DNA of 64,000 bases from Agriotes lineatus (Eukaryota > Arthropoda > Insecta > Coleoptera > Elateridae): the NCBI GenBank assembly GCA_940337035.1, contig CALNHX010007573.1:1-64000 (forward strand). The letters are read 5' to 3'. Numbering within the stretch: the first letter of the stretch is position 1; every line of letters starts with the position of its first letter. Shown here piece after piece: positions 34,501 to 45,552 of this stretch. The translations under genes and the position numbers were made by a program. The notes beneath the pieces are model-generated. The model saw nothing but the letters and a program-made list of their open reading frames with translations. It made no database searches and had not been told where the DNA came from.

Positions 34501-35145
34501 GTTGTGAAACCAAATATGGAGTCTAATATAATCGCAGGTTTTAAAAGTGCTGGATTATGTCCTCTAGACAGAAACTATGTCATAAATAAAATAATAAGAA
34601 CAGAAAGACCTGCTGAAGCACAAAATGAAGATGCCTTAACAAAATCATTTGCCGATATTATTAGCGAACGTAAAATACCAAATGTAGGGGAAATGAAAAC
34701 TGCTCCTAGAAGAAAGAAATTAAATGTACCTGCAGGACAGTCAATAATGCTTGAAGATCTTCAGACAATTATTTCTGACACCACAGAAAATGAAGAAATG
34801 GGAACTGAAGACTTTCTTTCTGGTGATGAAGAAATTGAGGACACTGCTGATCTAAAAACTCCTGCAATCAAAGACAATTTGGAGGAAGAATTGTTTATTG
34901 TAGTTGAATTCCTGTATAACGAGGGTACCAGAAAAGAAACGGCCAAACAATTTGTTGCAAAGCTACTTCAAATTAAAAAAAAGACCTATAGAATTTCATG
35001 TTTAAGGCCCAACAAAGAGAGAAAGGATACATTCGTTTTTCCTTCTATTGAAGACACTGTCAGCGTTACATTCGAACAAATCAAATATATTTTATCCGAT
35101 CCAGAAATTTCACGTGGAAGACATGTTTTTAAAGGAATTATATAA
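31521..35145 (+). CDS. Pogo-like transposase, intact apart from the mariner insertion
   Basis: N-terminal HTH (psq-like: MERALEAVVDGAYSFSQASV then PKTSLFRKYRGQNP), a CENP-B-type second HTH region, then a DDE_1 nuclease: NIVNYDETNLTDDPGN (first D), KILIGDNLASHMSYK (second D) and HVCQPLDVSFFRPLK (third D), with an acidic C-terminal tail. The 5' coding part ends inside the TA at 32193-32194 and resumes after 34092. Removing the insertion and one TA gives one uninterrupted 574-codon reading frame, so the mariner arrived in an intact gene. The stop is at 35145. Confidence 0.9.
32195..34092. mobile_element. Mariner-like element (D41D spacing) nested in the pogo ORF
   Basis: Inverted ends CAGGGTGTTGAAAAAGTCGC at 32195 and, inwards from 34092, CAGGGTGTTGAAAAAGAGCC, both continuing to GCAATCG. 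TA duplicates flank them (32193-32194, 34093-34094). Length is 1,898 bp. The transposase lies on the minus strand. Near-identical ends and a nearly open ORF suggest a recent insertion. Confidence 0.93.
32620..33659 (-). pseudogene. Mariner/Tc1-group transposase, nearly intact
   Basis: The start MEYTNNEYF at 33659 is followed by two small frame changes in T-runs, after which one ORF runs to 32620. Paired HTHs include LEENVLTEIENNPGRSVRG and LAREFAVDIHTVHDI. The nuclease has WSHEATFPRDG, LQMDGAPAHFG (second D) and SSPDINPIDFYLWG (third D), with 41 residues between the second and third Asp. The first catalytic position, normally D in this motif, reads H. Three small defects therefore inactivate an otherwise complete copy. 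The subgroup (a D41D lineage) is inferred from spacing. Confidence 0.88.
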
Positions 35146-35585
35146 TATGATAAAAATAAATATTTGAAAGAGTTTTATGGTTTTTATTTTTGTAGGAACT
35201 TGTAAAAATGAGGCCTGAGCATGATGACCCATAAAATGCGAAAAAAATAATGTTTTCTTTATTTTTATCAATTTTTTTGTAGGTACCCATCAATATGACG
35301 TTTCCAAAATATCATGTACCTATTTGGACCAGATTATAATTAAATGCTATTTTAGACACAAAACTATGATCGTTCCAAATAGCCCCAAATCTGGGGTTAT
35401 TTGGAATGATACAAAAACCTGAAAAACAGGTAGTAAATATTTCCTTTTTTTCAAATTTTATTCGCCAATTGACAGTTTTCATACACATTTCTGCAATGGC
35501 ATTTCAAAATTTTTAAAAAAAAATATATTAGTTATACTAGAGCTTTAAAACAAAAAAAATCGTTCCATATAGCCCCATTCTATGG

Positions 35586-36114
35586 TATCTACTACCATCA
35601 TGTTGATATTAAAATCTCCTAAGCACAGTACATAATCAACAGTAGGAATTGCTTGAGTTAAAGAATCCTCTAATGCATTTAGAAATTCGGTACAACTATA
35701 TTCTTGTCGTCTGTACACCACCCCTGTTGCTACAACGTACTTATTAATTTTACATTTAATCCAATGCTGCTCAGAAGCTAAGTTGTTATTTCTAATCAAT
35801 ATTAAAGCAACTGTAAAGTTTTTTTTAATGTATATACCTACTCCACCTCCCTAAGTACCTGTAACACAATCAGTTCGTAAAAAAGTAAAACCATTAATGT
35901 TAATTACAGCATTCTCAATATCGGGGGACGGCCAGGTTTCAGAAACTGCCACAATATCGTAATCGAAACCTAAAACATATTGTTTAAAATCATTGAATTT
36001 ATTTGTAAGAGAATGAATATTAACACGTGCAATATTTAAAAAATGTATGAAAATATTTAGTATCAGTAGTTCAAAATTTGAGCCAAGGTGATCTGTACAA
36101 TGCAACTGCTCCAA
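35586..36114 (-). pseudogene. LINE APE-type endonuclease fragment
   Basis: ARVNIHSLTNKFNDFK and IVAVSETW (the catalytic Glu region) lie at 36114-35851. The 35799-35590 piece gives ATGVVYRRQEYS and YVLCLGDFNIN (the Asp/Asn region), ending at the pogo insertion. Beyond the pogo (about 31110-31000, minus) EPTRITKNVEALIDLIV continues it. A frame change and a stop lie between the two pieces. Confidence 0.75.
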
Positions 36115-36419
36115 TCGACAGGAAAAATTTAAATGTTAAAGTTTACAATGTAAATAAAATTCGATCTTAAAAAGTGCATCAGTGGTAACCCTCAAACAAT
36201 TAATAAAACGAAAAATAATGCACAGAAAAAGAGTTTAAGTAACTAATTCGAAATATTTTCATAATCACCAGTAGTCAATACCACAGGAGTTTTATTATTA
36301 TACTTAATAAAAATAGTTCCATCAGATATCCAAACATTATGATAGCTAAATTTTTCAACAGCCTTCTTCCACAGTTCTTATCGAGCTTGTGCCAAGTCCT
36401 CGCGAATGACGATGCCCGT

Positions 36420-36840
36420 TCATTTTAGCTTCTTCTTATCTTGCCATACAGCTCTTCTGTACCGATAACTTATAAACTTAACTATTACCGAACGTGGTTT
36501 CATTAAACGGCTATCGCTTGATACAGACCACTTCTTCAATATTTTCATATGACGCTTCCTGGATGCCAAAAATACGGACACAATTCCTACGAGAATATTG
36601 TTCCAACTGCTCAACCCTAGCTTTTATCTTTCGTTTTCCTAACAAGGCGGCATTACTTTTTTGAAGAGTAGATATTTGTTCACTGGATCGTTGCATAAAG
36701 TCACTCACAACCTTATCAACTGCATCCTGTACGACTATGTTTATCTGGGTTCGTAGCAGGTCCAGAAAATCTTGATTTGCCGTTAGATCTTTTATTGTCG
36801 AACTAACTAGATCCTTCATCGTGTTCTTATCCTTTTACAA
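36420..36840 (-). pseudogene. LINE ORF1 remnant
   Basis: Begins near MPEIRL and MKDLVSSTIKDL, followed by a coiled-coil-like helix (QISTLQKSNAALLG to RVEQLEQYSRRN), CVRIFGI and, in another frame, SVIVKFISYRYRRAVW, typical of LINE ORF1 RNA-binding proteins with an RRM-like core. One frame change. About 36840 is the most upstream recognisable part of the LINE. Confidence 0.65.
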
Positions 36841-37254
36841 TCTTATTTCCGGCATCTTGGCAACAATTAACAACCCAAAGCACTATTTTTCGGCAGTAAA
36901 TGGAAATTAAAGCTTTACGTGAGGAGCACCCACTGTGTACGTATAGTTTGTGTGACGGACCATTGACATTTCTACTTCTTCAAAACCAATCTTACAGTTG
37001 TGGAAGCAATCTGTCCTCTGAAACCGTTTTGTATTCCGCTTGGCGCATGGCTCCCTCGACAACATATAAGTGTATGCACATTACAAATCGCAATCTGAAT
37101 TATACCTCTCAATTGTTTTTCTCCTAATAGACTGACTTATCTTGTAAGATGCAATAAAAAATCATTAACAATAAATATATAGGTAAGATTATTTACTACA
37201 CGTTACAATTTCCTAATCATGGAGGGTTGAATGTTTATGATTATTAGGTCATGC
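36841..37254. other. Non-coding stretch
   Basis: A weak ORF at 36900-37127 has no family signature. Nothing else was recognised. Confidence 0.4.
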
Positions 37255-37485
37255 TATTGTATTTCTGGTCATCTCTGGAGTTAGTTGAGGTTGCTTTACA
37301 GGTCTTCTGTATTTGAATTCAAGCTCTTCAAGTTTCACCTTAACAGTTCAAACTGATACCTTGCAATGAGACTCTCCCAACTTTGTATTTATATCAGCAT
37401 GACTTGCCCTCTTGTATTTCAAGGTAATTTTCTGTAATTACCTCTTGTCTCTTGGAGTTATGACCTGCTGCCTTCCAAATCAACC
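37255..37485 (-). pseudogene. Tc1-like transposase HTH fragment
   Basis: Minus-strand translation gives GRQQVITPRDKR, a stop, then KYKRASHADINTKLGE and LEELEFKYRRPVKQPQLTPE. This is the order of the paired HTH and the GRPR/KPxLT linker of Tc1 transposases. Only the DNA-binding part remains, with two stops and no catalytic domain. Confidence 0.6.
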
Positions 37486-37500
37486 AGCACGTATCATAGG

Positions 37501-37841
37501 TTAGTTCGCTTTCAATCGTCGCCTGCGTTGATTAACAAAAACTGCGTCTTAGTGAAGCCTGCCAGCTAGCCGAATGTCGGTAATATGCAAATTATGGCCA
37601 CCTCATGAAATTGGCGCTGGTTGACACCGTTTGACAGATCACAAACATAGATTGGTTATAACATGTGTCAATTAAAAATCTTCAAAAAATTATAACAAAT
37701 TCACGTAAAAAGCGTTATTATGGCGTAATCTAAGCGTGAGTTCAGTGTTTTAAATTAGGGGTACGATCATCGCAGGCGACGGTGAATAGTTTGCATGTTT
37801 GTCTAGTCGACACTTCAATAGATAATATAGTAGCGAACTAA
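37501..37841. repeat. 341-bp MITE related to P element copy 3
   Basis: The ends TTAGTTCGCT and AGCGAACTAA are inverted, and CGTCGCCTGCG (37518) pairs with CGCAGGCGACG (about 37769). Its left 140 bp (CGTCGCCTGCG, AAGCCTGCCAGCTA, ATTGGCGCTGGTTGACAC) match, in the same order, the minus strand of 43060-42945 just upstream of the third P-element gene. It is probably an internally deleted P derivative. Confidence 0.7.
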
Positions 37842-38148
37842 TTAAAAATTACTGCAAGTAAGATACATGATTCTTGCGTAGTTTAGTACAAATACATTAT
37901 AATTTTAGGAGATTTTGAAGGCCTAATTAGCTGAGAACAACACAAATTGCCGGTTGCACAAAGCTATAATTAATGGATTATTAACTAACTACTCATCATT
38001 TCTAACGGTTTGTTAACCACTGCTCGGGTTGCACAAAATAGTTTGATTGTTCGTTAATCATCCGTTTCCTAATTGGCGATTGATGAAAGGTAAGTCTGGC
38101 AACAGGGCAAAAATCGTCGTGTTGACAGCTCGCCTGTGGTCGACGAAG

Positions 38149-39306
38149 ATGAATGAAATAATGAAAAAGCGCGTGAATTTCACACAGCGCGAAAAGGAAA
38201 CCCTTATTTCTGTTGTGGAAAAGTGAGTATCGTTATTATATTTTCCATTTTAATTAGAACAATTGTAATTGTGTGTTGTTAGGTGTTCTTGTGTGACATA
38301 ACCTAAGATTTCCGTGGACATTTTGCCTAACTGTTTTAAATCCTTCAATCCTTCCCTTATTTTAGATATAAGCATATAGTAGAAGATAAGTCTACCAAAG
38401 CCTTCATGGTAGATAAGAAAATTAAGGTATGGCAGCAGATTGTAAAAGATTTTAACTGTTCAGCTGAAACGGGGACACGAACGCTGAAGCAGTTAAAAGT
38501 GCTTTATGAAAACTTGAAGCGGGAGATGAAAAAAACTGTGGCTGAGCAACATGTGAGATTAGAATTGAAATAACGTAAAATTGTAAAAAATTTATTTGTG
38601 TTTACCTAATTTATATAGCATGAAAACTACGAAGCCAAATTAAATGAGCAAGAGGCAAAACGAGCTGCGAATAATGATAAGGTAATATTTGAAAATGTTG
38701 GCACAGTTTTCTTTTAAGATAATAGACCTGTAGGTTTTTCATTCTTGAAAACTGAATTCATCACGATAAATACCTACCTCTACTGTTTCATGTTTTGGCA
38801 TTTTATACATTTAACTTTTTTAATACTAGCTATATTCATTTTAAGAGAGAAATATTTAAAACGGGGGGAGGAAGTCCACACCTCGTTTTGAAACCAGATC
38901 AGGACATATTATTAGCCACTATTCGGGAGCAAGTTGAGCCGTTGCAAAACGAATTTGATAGCGCAGCTGATTATTTCAGTAATTTAATCAACAAACTAAT
39001 ATATTCTTAAATTAATTTTTATCTGTGTTGACAATAGATGAAATTGAAATTATAAACGTTCCTGAACCTGGCCCCTCCAACATTCCTGAACCTGGCCCCT
39101 CCATCATTCCATCTTCTGTATTGATCGCCAACGTGACCCAACTCCAATCCCAAATCCAACCGTCAGCTCACACCCAAGCTTCCAGATTGATCCGAAATAA
39201 AAGAAAGAGACCTGCGACAGCTGACGATTTGAGAAAGCAGTACTACAGGGAAAAAATTAAAAATGAAAAAATTCAAACAACAATTTTATATCTTAAAAAA
39301 AATTAA
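38149..39306 (+). CDS. Harbinger second ORF: Myb/SANT-like protein, 241 aa, five exons, intact
   Basis: Exons 38149-38222, 38366-38552, 38619-38681, 38846-38978 and 39038-39306 join in phase, each intron GT-AG, to 242 codons including the stop. Residues about 8-85 match the Myb_DNA-bind_5 type: VNFTQREKETLISVVEKYKH and KVWQQIVKDFNCSAETGTRT, then LKVLYENLKREMKK. A Pro-rich stretch repeats PEPGPSNI, and the tail is basic (RLIRNKRKRPATADDL). Such proteins bind element ends with the nuclease. No stop or shift was seen. Confidence 0.87.
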
Positions 39307-39646
39307 AATTAGAAATAAAGAAATTACAAGATTAAAATAGTTATTGGTTTATAGGATTTTCTTTTCGTTAAGCCATTCATTTGATATTAACAAACGCTAG
39401 CAAATGCTTATAAGAATTTAAAATTTTATTTTTTTAACGAAAATGAAATATGAGAGAACCCCAGCTAAAGGTGATACTACTTTATCAGTTTTAAACTGAA
39501 GATCAACAATAACAATTGACATTACTCCAAATACATCCTATGAGTTTCTTTCTGAAATTAAGTACATATAAGCATCTGCGTACGTTTTATTAATATCACT
39601 CATATCTAAAATTTTGATATGAGCAGAAAGATTGAAAAATTATGTG

Positions 39647-40776
39647 TTAAACAGGGATATACAAAATGTCTCTAAATTTTAACAAAGGGAAAATCATACA
39701 GGCCCAAGTGACTTTTATATATCTGGCAAAAACCGAGGCAATCAATGCGTTTCGCACTGCATAATTTGCATTATTCTGATTGACCTCTTGGAAAATAAAA
39801 TTATTAGCTTCTTCAGCATCTTCAATTTCGTCAAAATACTCTTCAATGTTATCATTTTGTTCTTTACAGATATTGTGCAACACCCCACAAGCCAAATCAC
39901 CTTCACAGTAGTGTTCAATTTCAGTCGTAAGCCATTTTTTAAAGAGGGAAATCTTTTCTTAAGAACTCCAAAAAGTCGCTCTACTGTATTTCGAGTGATA
40001 ATATGAGATCTGTTATAAGCTTCTTCGCTAGCATTTCTTGGATTCGCTAGCGGAGTCAACAGATAAGGTTTACATGGATATCCACTATCGCCTAATAAGA
40101 AACCGTTACCATATCTACCCATACGAAACTCAACAGGCAGAGGAGAGTTATTAAATATGGTGCTATCGTGCACTGATCCTGGCCACCGAGCAATAATATG
40201 CAACAACTTTAAATCGCCATCACAACTTGCTTGGAGGTTGATGCTAAAGTATCCTGTTCGATTCCTATACAATTCTGCCGTGGGGCCACCAGGGGACTGG
40301 ATACTTACGTGCGTACAATCAGCGGCACCCACAACCCTTGGGAAACCAGAGATGTTAAAAAATCGCTGTTTGGTTGTGATCAGTTCTTCAGCGCTATGCG
40401 GCATTTTTATGTATCGACGAGAAAGTTGTGCAATCTGATGTGTAACACGCTGAATTTTTCTACATATGTTCGATTTGTGAATATGCATGTAGCCACCGAT
40501 CGACTCAAGAAAATCTCCTGTAGCATAAAAGCGTAGTGCAATTAATATTTGGGAACGTGCATCCAGAGATTTGTTTCTATTGCTTGTAGGTTGAATTGCA
40601 TCCCCGATTGTGTGTACTAAATTCATAACCGTCAGTTTGTTAAGGCGAAATCGTTTTTTAAAATCGGCATCATGTATATGAAACGGATTTTCTCTATCCC
40701 GTATGAACCAAATCCGCCGTACCTGTCTTTGTGGGGGTTCTTCATCGTCACTCGAAGAGGATAAATCGGATAGCAT
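39647..40776 (-). CDS. HARBI1-like transposase, one frameshift near the C-terminus
   Basis: Single-exon reading from 40776: an acidic start (SDLSSSSDDEEPP), FRLNKLTVMNLVHTIGDAIQ, the HTH region ILIALRFYATGDFLESIGGY, then the DDE nuclease: VVGAADCTHVSIQSPGG (first D), FLLGDSGYPCKPYLLTP (second D) and RNTVERLFGVLKKRFP (E). A one-base change near 39895 shifts the last part, which continues in another frame as ACGVLHNICKEQNDNIEEYF and ends at 39647 or earlier. All three catalytic residues are before the break. Confidence 0.87.
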
Positions 40777-41117
40777 AATTTACCTGTATAGTTTAAATTC
40801 TTTGTTCAAAAATATAGCAATTGTCATAATTTATTGAGTAAACTTACGTAAGAAGAATATAAAATTGATTTAATTTCTTGTTAATCGCTCAACTACTAGT
40901 AATTAAATTAATTGTTCGTTAAGAAGAGTTTAACGACTGATTATTGTTTGTGCAACGCAAAACCCTGTTCATCAGCCGTTAACGACAGATTAACTTCGAC
41001 ATTTATCAAATATTTGACGGACCGTTAACAATGCGTTAACGGTCGATTAATGAAAAATTTAATTTTAATCATCTGTTAACAAGCCGTTAACGGTCAATTA
41101 ACTTTTGTGCAACCGGC

Positions 41118-41466
41118 CAAAAGAGCGATTGAAAGAGCTATGTTAGGAGTAAACTTACGGGACCACATACGAAACAAAGAACGAATGTAGAGGATGTAAT
41201 ACAAGGAATTGCGAATTTGAAATGGAATTGGGTGAGGCACATAGCAAGAGAAGGAAACGATAGGTGGACTAAACGCATCATTTAGTGGGTACCACAATCA
41301 CAAGAGGACCGTGGGGAATCCACGTAGATGTTGGATAGACGATATAAAGGAAACGCTTGTTAGAAACTGCCATCAGTTGGCTCTGAGTAGATGTGACTGG
41401 AAAAAGCGTGGAGAGGCCTACCTATGTCCAGGAGTGGGCGAAGAAAGGCTGCAGAAGAAGAAGACA
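41118..41466 (+). pseudogene. RTE-type LINE, C-terminal tail of the reverse transcriptase
   Basis: IERAMLGVNLRDHIRNK, then in a second frame EDVIQGIANLKWNWVRHIAR and, after a break, KRTVGNPRRCWIDDIKET, CDWKKRGEAYLC and ERLQKKKT. This order is the familiar C-terminus of insect RTE-clade polyproteins. The upstream part is missing and the tail is A/G-rich. Three frame changes. Confidence 0.75.
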
Positions 41467-41617
41467 TAACTGAAACCTTACAAAATGTTGAAGGCTGTAA
41501 TTTTTATTTGAATGACTTCACAAAGGTAAACTAATACTGTTAATCATATAGTATTAGTTTTATAATTATCAAGATCTTCAATCAATTTGATAATAAAATT
41601 TCTTTCTTCGTAACTGT

Positions 41618-42903
41618 TTATGCAGATAGCGATTGTGAACACTTCGCTTTATTAATGAAAAATGTGATTCGTACATGAATAGGACTCCAAACTAATTTTT
41701 GTATAGTAGAACGATAAGGGGCTCGAATCAAATATCGTCTGCCTAATTCGTAGCCTTTCGGAGATGAGAACCTCCAAGCAACACACATTCGTATGGTAAT
41801 TTCTGACCATCTTGGAGATTTGTGTATTTGATCTAAAACGAATATAGCCCTAGGATTATTATTGTTTGCATCTTCTTGAAGGGTTTGTAATTTCTTCGAA
41901 ACATTTATATAACGGTCAAAAAAACTCTGTAAATTTTGAAGTTTCTCATTAATTATTTTATTCTTTCTCAGCAGTAATGCATTTTCTCTCTGCAACTGTG
42001 TTGTCTCACCACATTGAACATTAACTTGTACTGCAACATCATTTTTCTATAAAAATAAGTTACTGGTGTATGTATTTAATAATAATAAAGAAATATTTAC
42101 CGGCTGACTGTTTAACTGATTATTTAAGCCTTCAATTTCAGATTTATACTTGCCACACAGTAAGGTAAGTTCCTGATTTTTGGTTATTAAGGACTGACTG
42201 CCACCAGGGACCTTAAGGTTGTGTTACAAGGAGAAATAGGGATTCAAAACTAAAAAATCTATTTCTTTACCATTCGGGATTCATTGCTTGGAATAAGCAC
42301 AGAAGTATGTGGAACGGAAATATGACGGGGCATTAGATCTAAATTAAAATATAAATATAGTAAAAGCTTGGTTTTATTGTGCATATTTTACCTTTTTTCT
42401 TTTAATTTTTAGAATCGCCTTATTTTTCAAGTTTCGTCTGCCTCGTGAATCAAGAAAATATTCAGTGGCAGCGAAGTGCAATGAACACACCTTTGATCTC
42501 TCAATAGGAGGTTCAAAGTCATCTTAAATAGAAATTACGATTTGAAGTTACTAATTTATCATACATTTATCCGTTCGTTGACATTAACTAAATAATATAG
42601 TCATTTGAAATTAAATTTCTATCACAAACCGCTACCAATGCAGAAAGGCTTAATTTTAAATAAAAGCCTATTTTGCACGAAATTTGAAAATTATAACTAG
42701 CCGCTGTTAACCTAATTAGCAATGGAAATTTGTCCAAATGTTTATGCATGATTTTTATCCACCACATCACTGGTACCTTTCATATTTTCCCCTTGCGTGA
42801 TAGCCTTTATCCAGCTACAAAAATTTTCCATATTTGATGGAAATTCGTGATAGGAGAAATTTTTCTTATTCCTATTTCCACACGAAGGAATACAACAAGA
42901 CAT
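41618..42903 (-). pseudogene. P-element THAP transposase, copy 3, truncated
   Basis: The THAP start MSCCIPSCGNRNKKNFSYHE at 42903 continues with a second THAP half further on (KCNEHTFDLS-type reading near 42475). A later piece (41995-41618) has a coiled-coil-like helix, PRAIFVLDQIHKSPRWSEIT and WRFSSPKGYELGRRYLI, matching the other two P copies, and then stops. The whole RNase H core and C-terminus are absent. The upstream terminus is probably near 43060. Confidence 0.75.
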
Positions 42904-42944
42904 TTTCAACAATGTTTTAACCAAACACAAGTTTTCAAATTGGA

Positions 42945-43996
42945 AACGTCAAATTGTGTCAACTAGCGCCAATGGGCAAAATGTGAACTATTGCAATAAA
43001 TGTCAAAACAGGTTAGCTGGCAGGCTTTGTATATGTACGCAGGCGACGCTTTCAATTTACTGTTTAAATGGCACACTTGTTGACTGTGATACTGCACATT
43101 TTTTAGCTATCTGACGTTAACTAGGCTCTGTATTGCCTACTAAAGCAAGTATGTATAACTTTTTCGCTGAAGTGAGTTTTTTTCTCTGCATCTAAAAAAA
43201 TATAATGGTAAAACATCAAATAAATTTCTAAATTTTTTGCAACTCATCTTTTTCAATAATTTTAAAACATGCACAAATTTAGTAGCAAACTTTACAAAGC
43301 AATTTTTGTACTTACACTCTTATAAACTGGTATTAATCGTTGTCTAAATCTATTCTTTCCAGGAACACTTGCTCGAATTTGTAGGTTATATACAAGAATG
43401 TCTTGAATGTTCTTTGAAATATGTACTTTTTGCTGGCTATACAATCATTTTTAACATTAAGTAGCCTTAACAACACTATATAGATGGTGGCTGCATACAC
43501 AAATATGAAATTAAAAAAGCCGATTAATTAGTAATATGGATTTACAACAATATTAACTATTGAGTCTGATAAACTGATAAATAACTAGTATAATGGCTTA
43601 ATAATATAAAAAAAACTTTGAGAATTCGCATCCGGGCAGTAATGCAATATTTTCAAGTAGATATTCATAATATGCAGCCTGAATTGCGCGTAAGACAGCG
43701 TCTCTACAATCACAGAAATAATGCCTGGAACTACAAACGCGCCAAGCCGTAATAGAGACGTTCGGTCTCGTATTAATCCAGGAAGCCGTGGGTAGACCGC
43801 TCGCGTTTCACCACGCTATGCGTTGGGTAGAAAGGTTCTCGGTAAGTAACCCTGCAGTGTTACTAAAAGCGTTTCTCATCAGTGAAAACCAAGACTTGGT
43901 GAAAACAATGCAAAAGTAGTGCAACGGAGAGCCACACAGTTGGTAGTTTGTATTTGTTGGTGTCAGTGTATGTCACTTGTGAGCAGAGCATTCGCA
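42945..43996. repeat. P-element 5' terminal DNA and spacer; block shared with 25.97 kb
   Basis: 42945-43060 matches the 341-bp MITE at 37.5 kb on the opposite strand (GCGCCAATGG, TTAGCTGGCAGGCTT, CGCAGGCGACG). 43655-43800 matches 25965-26050 inverted (TAGAGACGTTCG, TCTCGTATTAATCCAGGAAG). The 43100-43650 interval is AT-rich with no gene seen. Confidence 0.6.
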
Positions 43997-44321
43997 ATGG
44001 ACGCAAAGAAACGACAGAAACGAGCAAAAAATTTTGCAAATTCGAAGGTGAAAGTGTTCACTGACATAATTTTACCAAAATTCAAAGACGTAATAGAAAA
44101 TAAGAAGAGTGATGCAGTTACAAGAGGTGAGAAAGCTGCCGTGTGGAAGCAACTTTGTGAGGAGTTCAACTCCATGTCACAGAACGGAGTATAATCTCAA
44201 AAACCTTTGGGATACATTTAAAAACATACCCGTAAAGCCAAAGCCCATCAAAGGAACGAAACATTTGCGACAGATCAGTATTGACAGTCCAGCATTCTTT
44301 GTGGTATTGCTAAAATGTTGA
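43997..44321 (+). pseudogene. Myb/SANT-like (Myb_DNA-bind_5) protein fragment
   Basis: MDAKKRQKRAKNFANSKVKV leads to PKFKDVIENKKSDAVTRGEK and VWKQLCEEFNSMSQ, the conserved block of the zeste/Myb_DNA-bind_5 type. A one-base shift at about 44190 moves to NLKNLWDTFKNIPVKPKPIK. The rest is absent. It is probably the partner gene of a Harbinger-like element whose ends I could not find. Confidence 0.65.
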
Positions 44322-44566
44322 GGTTAGGTTGTGTATCCCACAGCATAACATAGTATGACGTGATTAGGTGGAGGCCAGAGAGATACGTCAGCGGATCCCT
44401 CCCAAATGGACCTTTGTGTTCTGGAGGTCTAGGGGCCGTCTGGAGTCGGAACCCTTACGATGCTGATGCAGCGGTTGATAGTGATGGCAATTTGATTACA
44501 TTTCCTAGCGTATTAATCACATATCTACCAACATTGTAACACTTTGCCAGTTATTATAGAAAAAAA

Positions 44567-45412
44567 AACGTACTTTATGTTGTGTATAAATCTGATCATA
44601 TTTGGTTGACTTGGACCGAATCTGGACCACCCGGTACCAGATACATTAGAAGCAAATCTGGATGGTTCGACACGGTGGCTTTGCCGTATTTTCAGTTTCT
44701 TCCTGGCAGAAAAATCCTAATTGGTGACAATTTGGCGAGTCACATTTCAGTACAGGTGATAACATTATGCGAAGAAAACCACAAAATGTATTTTACTACC
44801 ACCGAATAGCACCCACTTAACGCAACCCCTCGATGTATCCTTTCTTCGGCCAATTAAAAAGGCTTGGCGTGATAACTTACGTAAATGGAAGAACAACAAA
44901 GGGGTTGATCGAAAAGAAATTTTCCCCCGCCTTCTGAGGAAAGCCTTAAGCAAGATAGACGCACAAAGCGCTCAATATATTCGGTCTGGTTTTGAAGCCG
45001 CAGGCATATTCCCTTTATGTCGAGATGGGATTCTAAATAAATTTCCCAAAGAAGACGTTATCATTGAAGACGCAGAAAATCAGGCTGCTTTGGCTTTGCA
45101 CACAATTTTTAAAGACATTCGATATGGAAAAGAAGGTCCCACAGTAACGGGTAGAAGAAAAAAGTTAAATATCCAAGCAGGAAAAAGTGTCGCACTTGAA
45201 GACCTGCAGGAGGCCGGACCATTAAGGAGCGAAAAAGAAACCTCAAAATCTAGGACAGGCACCGCTACAAAGAAGAAAAGCAAACAACAGAAGAAGCGAA
45301 AAAATACCGAACATAATATATCAGATACTGACACCGATGATGGATGGGAAGAGATAATAAACAAGAAACGCCCTTGGTCTCGGCGTTTTAGCGACACGTG
45401 ATAAGAAGACGA
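44567..45412 (+). pseudogene. Pogo-like transposase, second copy, 5'-truncated
   Basis: Parallel to the 34-kb copy: VYKSDHIWLTWTESGPPGTR, SKSGWFDTVALPYFQFLPG, RKILIGDNLASHISVQ (second catalytic D), then after a frame change at about 44800 HLTQPLDVSFLRPIKKAW (third D), AGIFPLCRDGILNKFP and a basic/acidic tail. The N-terminal HTH and first D are missing. The sequence differs enough from the other copy to be a separate family. Confidence 0.8.
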
Positions 45413-45552
45413 ACCTTTATTTGGGCACTCAGATGCTGAAAACGTCGATTCATATTTGGAGACCAATAGTGGTAAAATAGAGGAAAAAGATTTTGTTAGT
45501 GTAGAGCTAAAGACTGTGAAAAATATTGCAATAGTTATTTTCATTACAAGCG

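Larger units (their letters stand above)
31114..35585. mobile_element. Pogo-like transposon, interrupted by a mariner-like element
   Basis: The ends read CCGTAGAATGGGGCTATTTG at 31114 and, inwards from 35585, CCATAGAATGGGGCTATATG, flanked by TA (31112-31113, 35586-35587). The motif CTATTTGGAAC recurs several times near both ends (31129, 31146, 35375, 35395), as expected for subterminal binding sites. A single transposase ORF on + lies inside. It is inserted in the LINE endonuclease region and is in turn split by the element at 32195-34092. Confidence 0.9.
29963..36830 (-). mobile_element. Non-LTR retrotransposon (CR1/Jockey-like), split by nested DNA transposons
   Basis: Read on the minus strand: an ORF1-like piece (36819-36420) with RRNCVRIFGI and SVIVKFISYRYRRA; an APE endonuclease start (36114-35851) with RVNIHSLTNKFNDFKQYV and IVAVSETW; LCLGDFNIN at about 35610; then the pogo insertion (31114-35585); then EPTRITKNVEALIDL completing the endonuclease side; YQYADDTQL (the reverse-transcriptase active site, about 30797-30823); and TPPYLYSEIPFKSDVH near the 3' end. 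Much of the RT is deleted between about 30880 and 31000. The clade is inferred. Confidence 0.75.
37949..41117. mobile_element. Second PIF/Harbinger transposon
   Basis: The ends GCCGGTTGCACAAA (37949-37962) and TTTGTGCAACCGGC (41104-41117) are perfect 14-bp inverted repeats, with further GTTAAC/GTTAAT-rich subterminal repeats. Between them are convergent genes: a Myb-like gene on + and a HARBI1-like nuclease on -. The target duplication is not clear. It abuts an RTE tail on the right. Confidence 0.85.
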
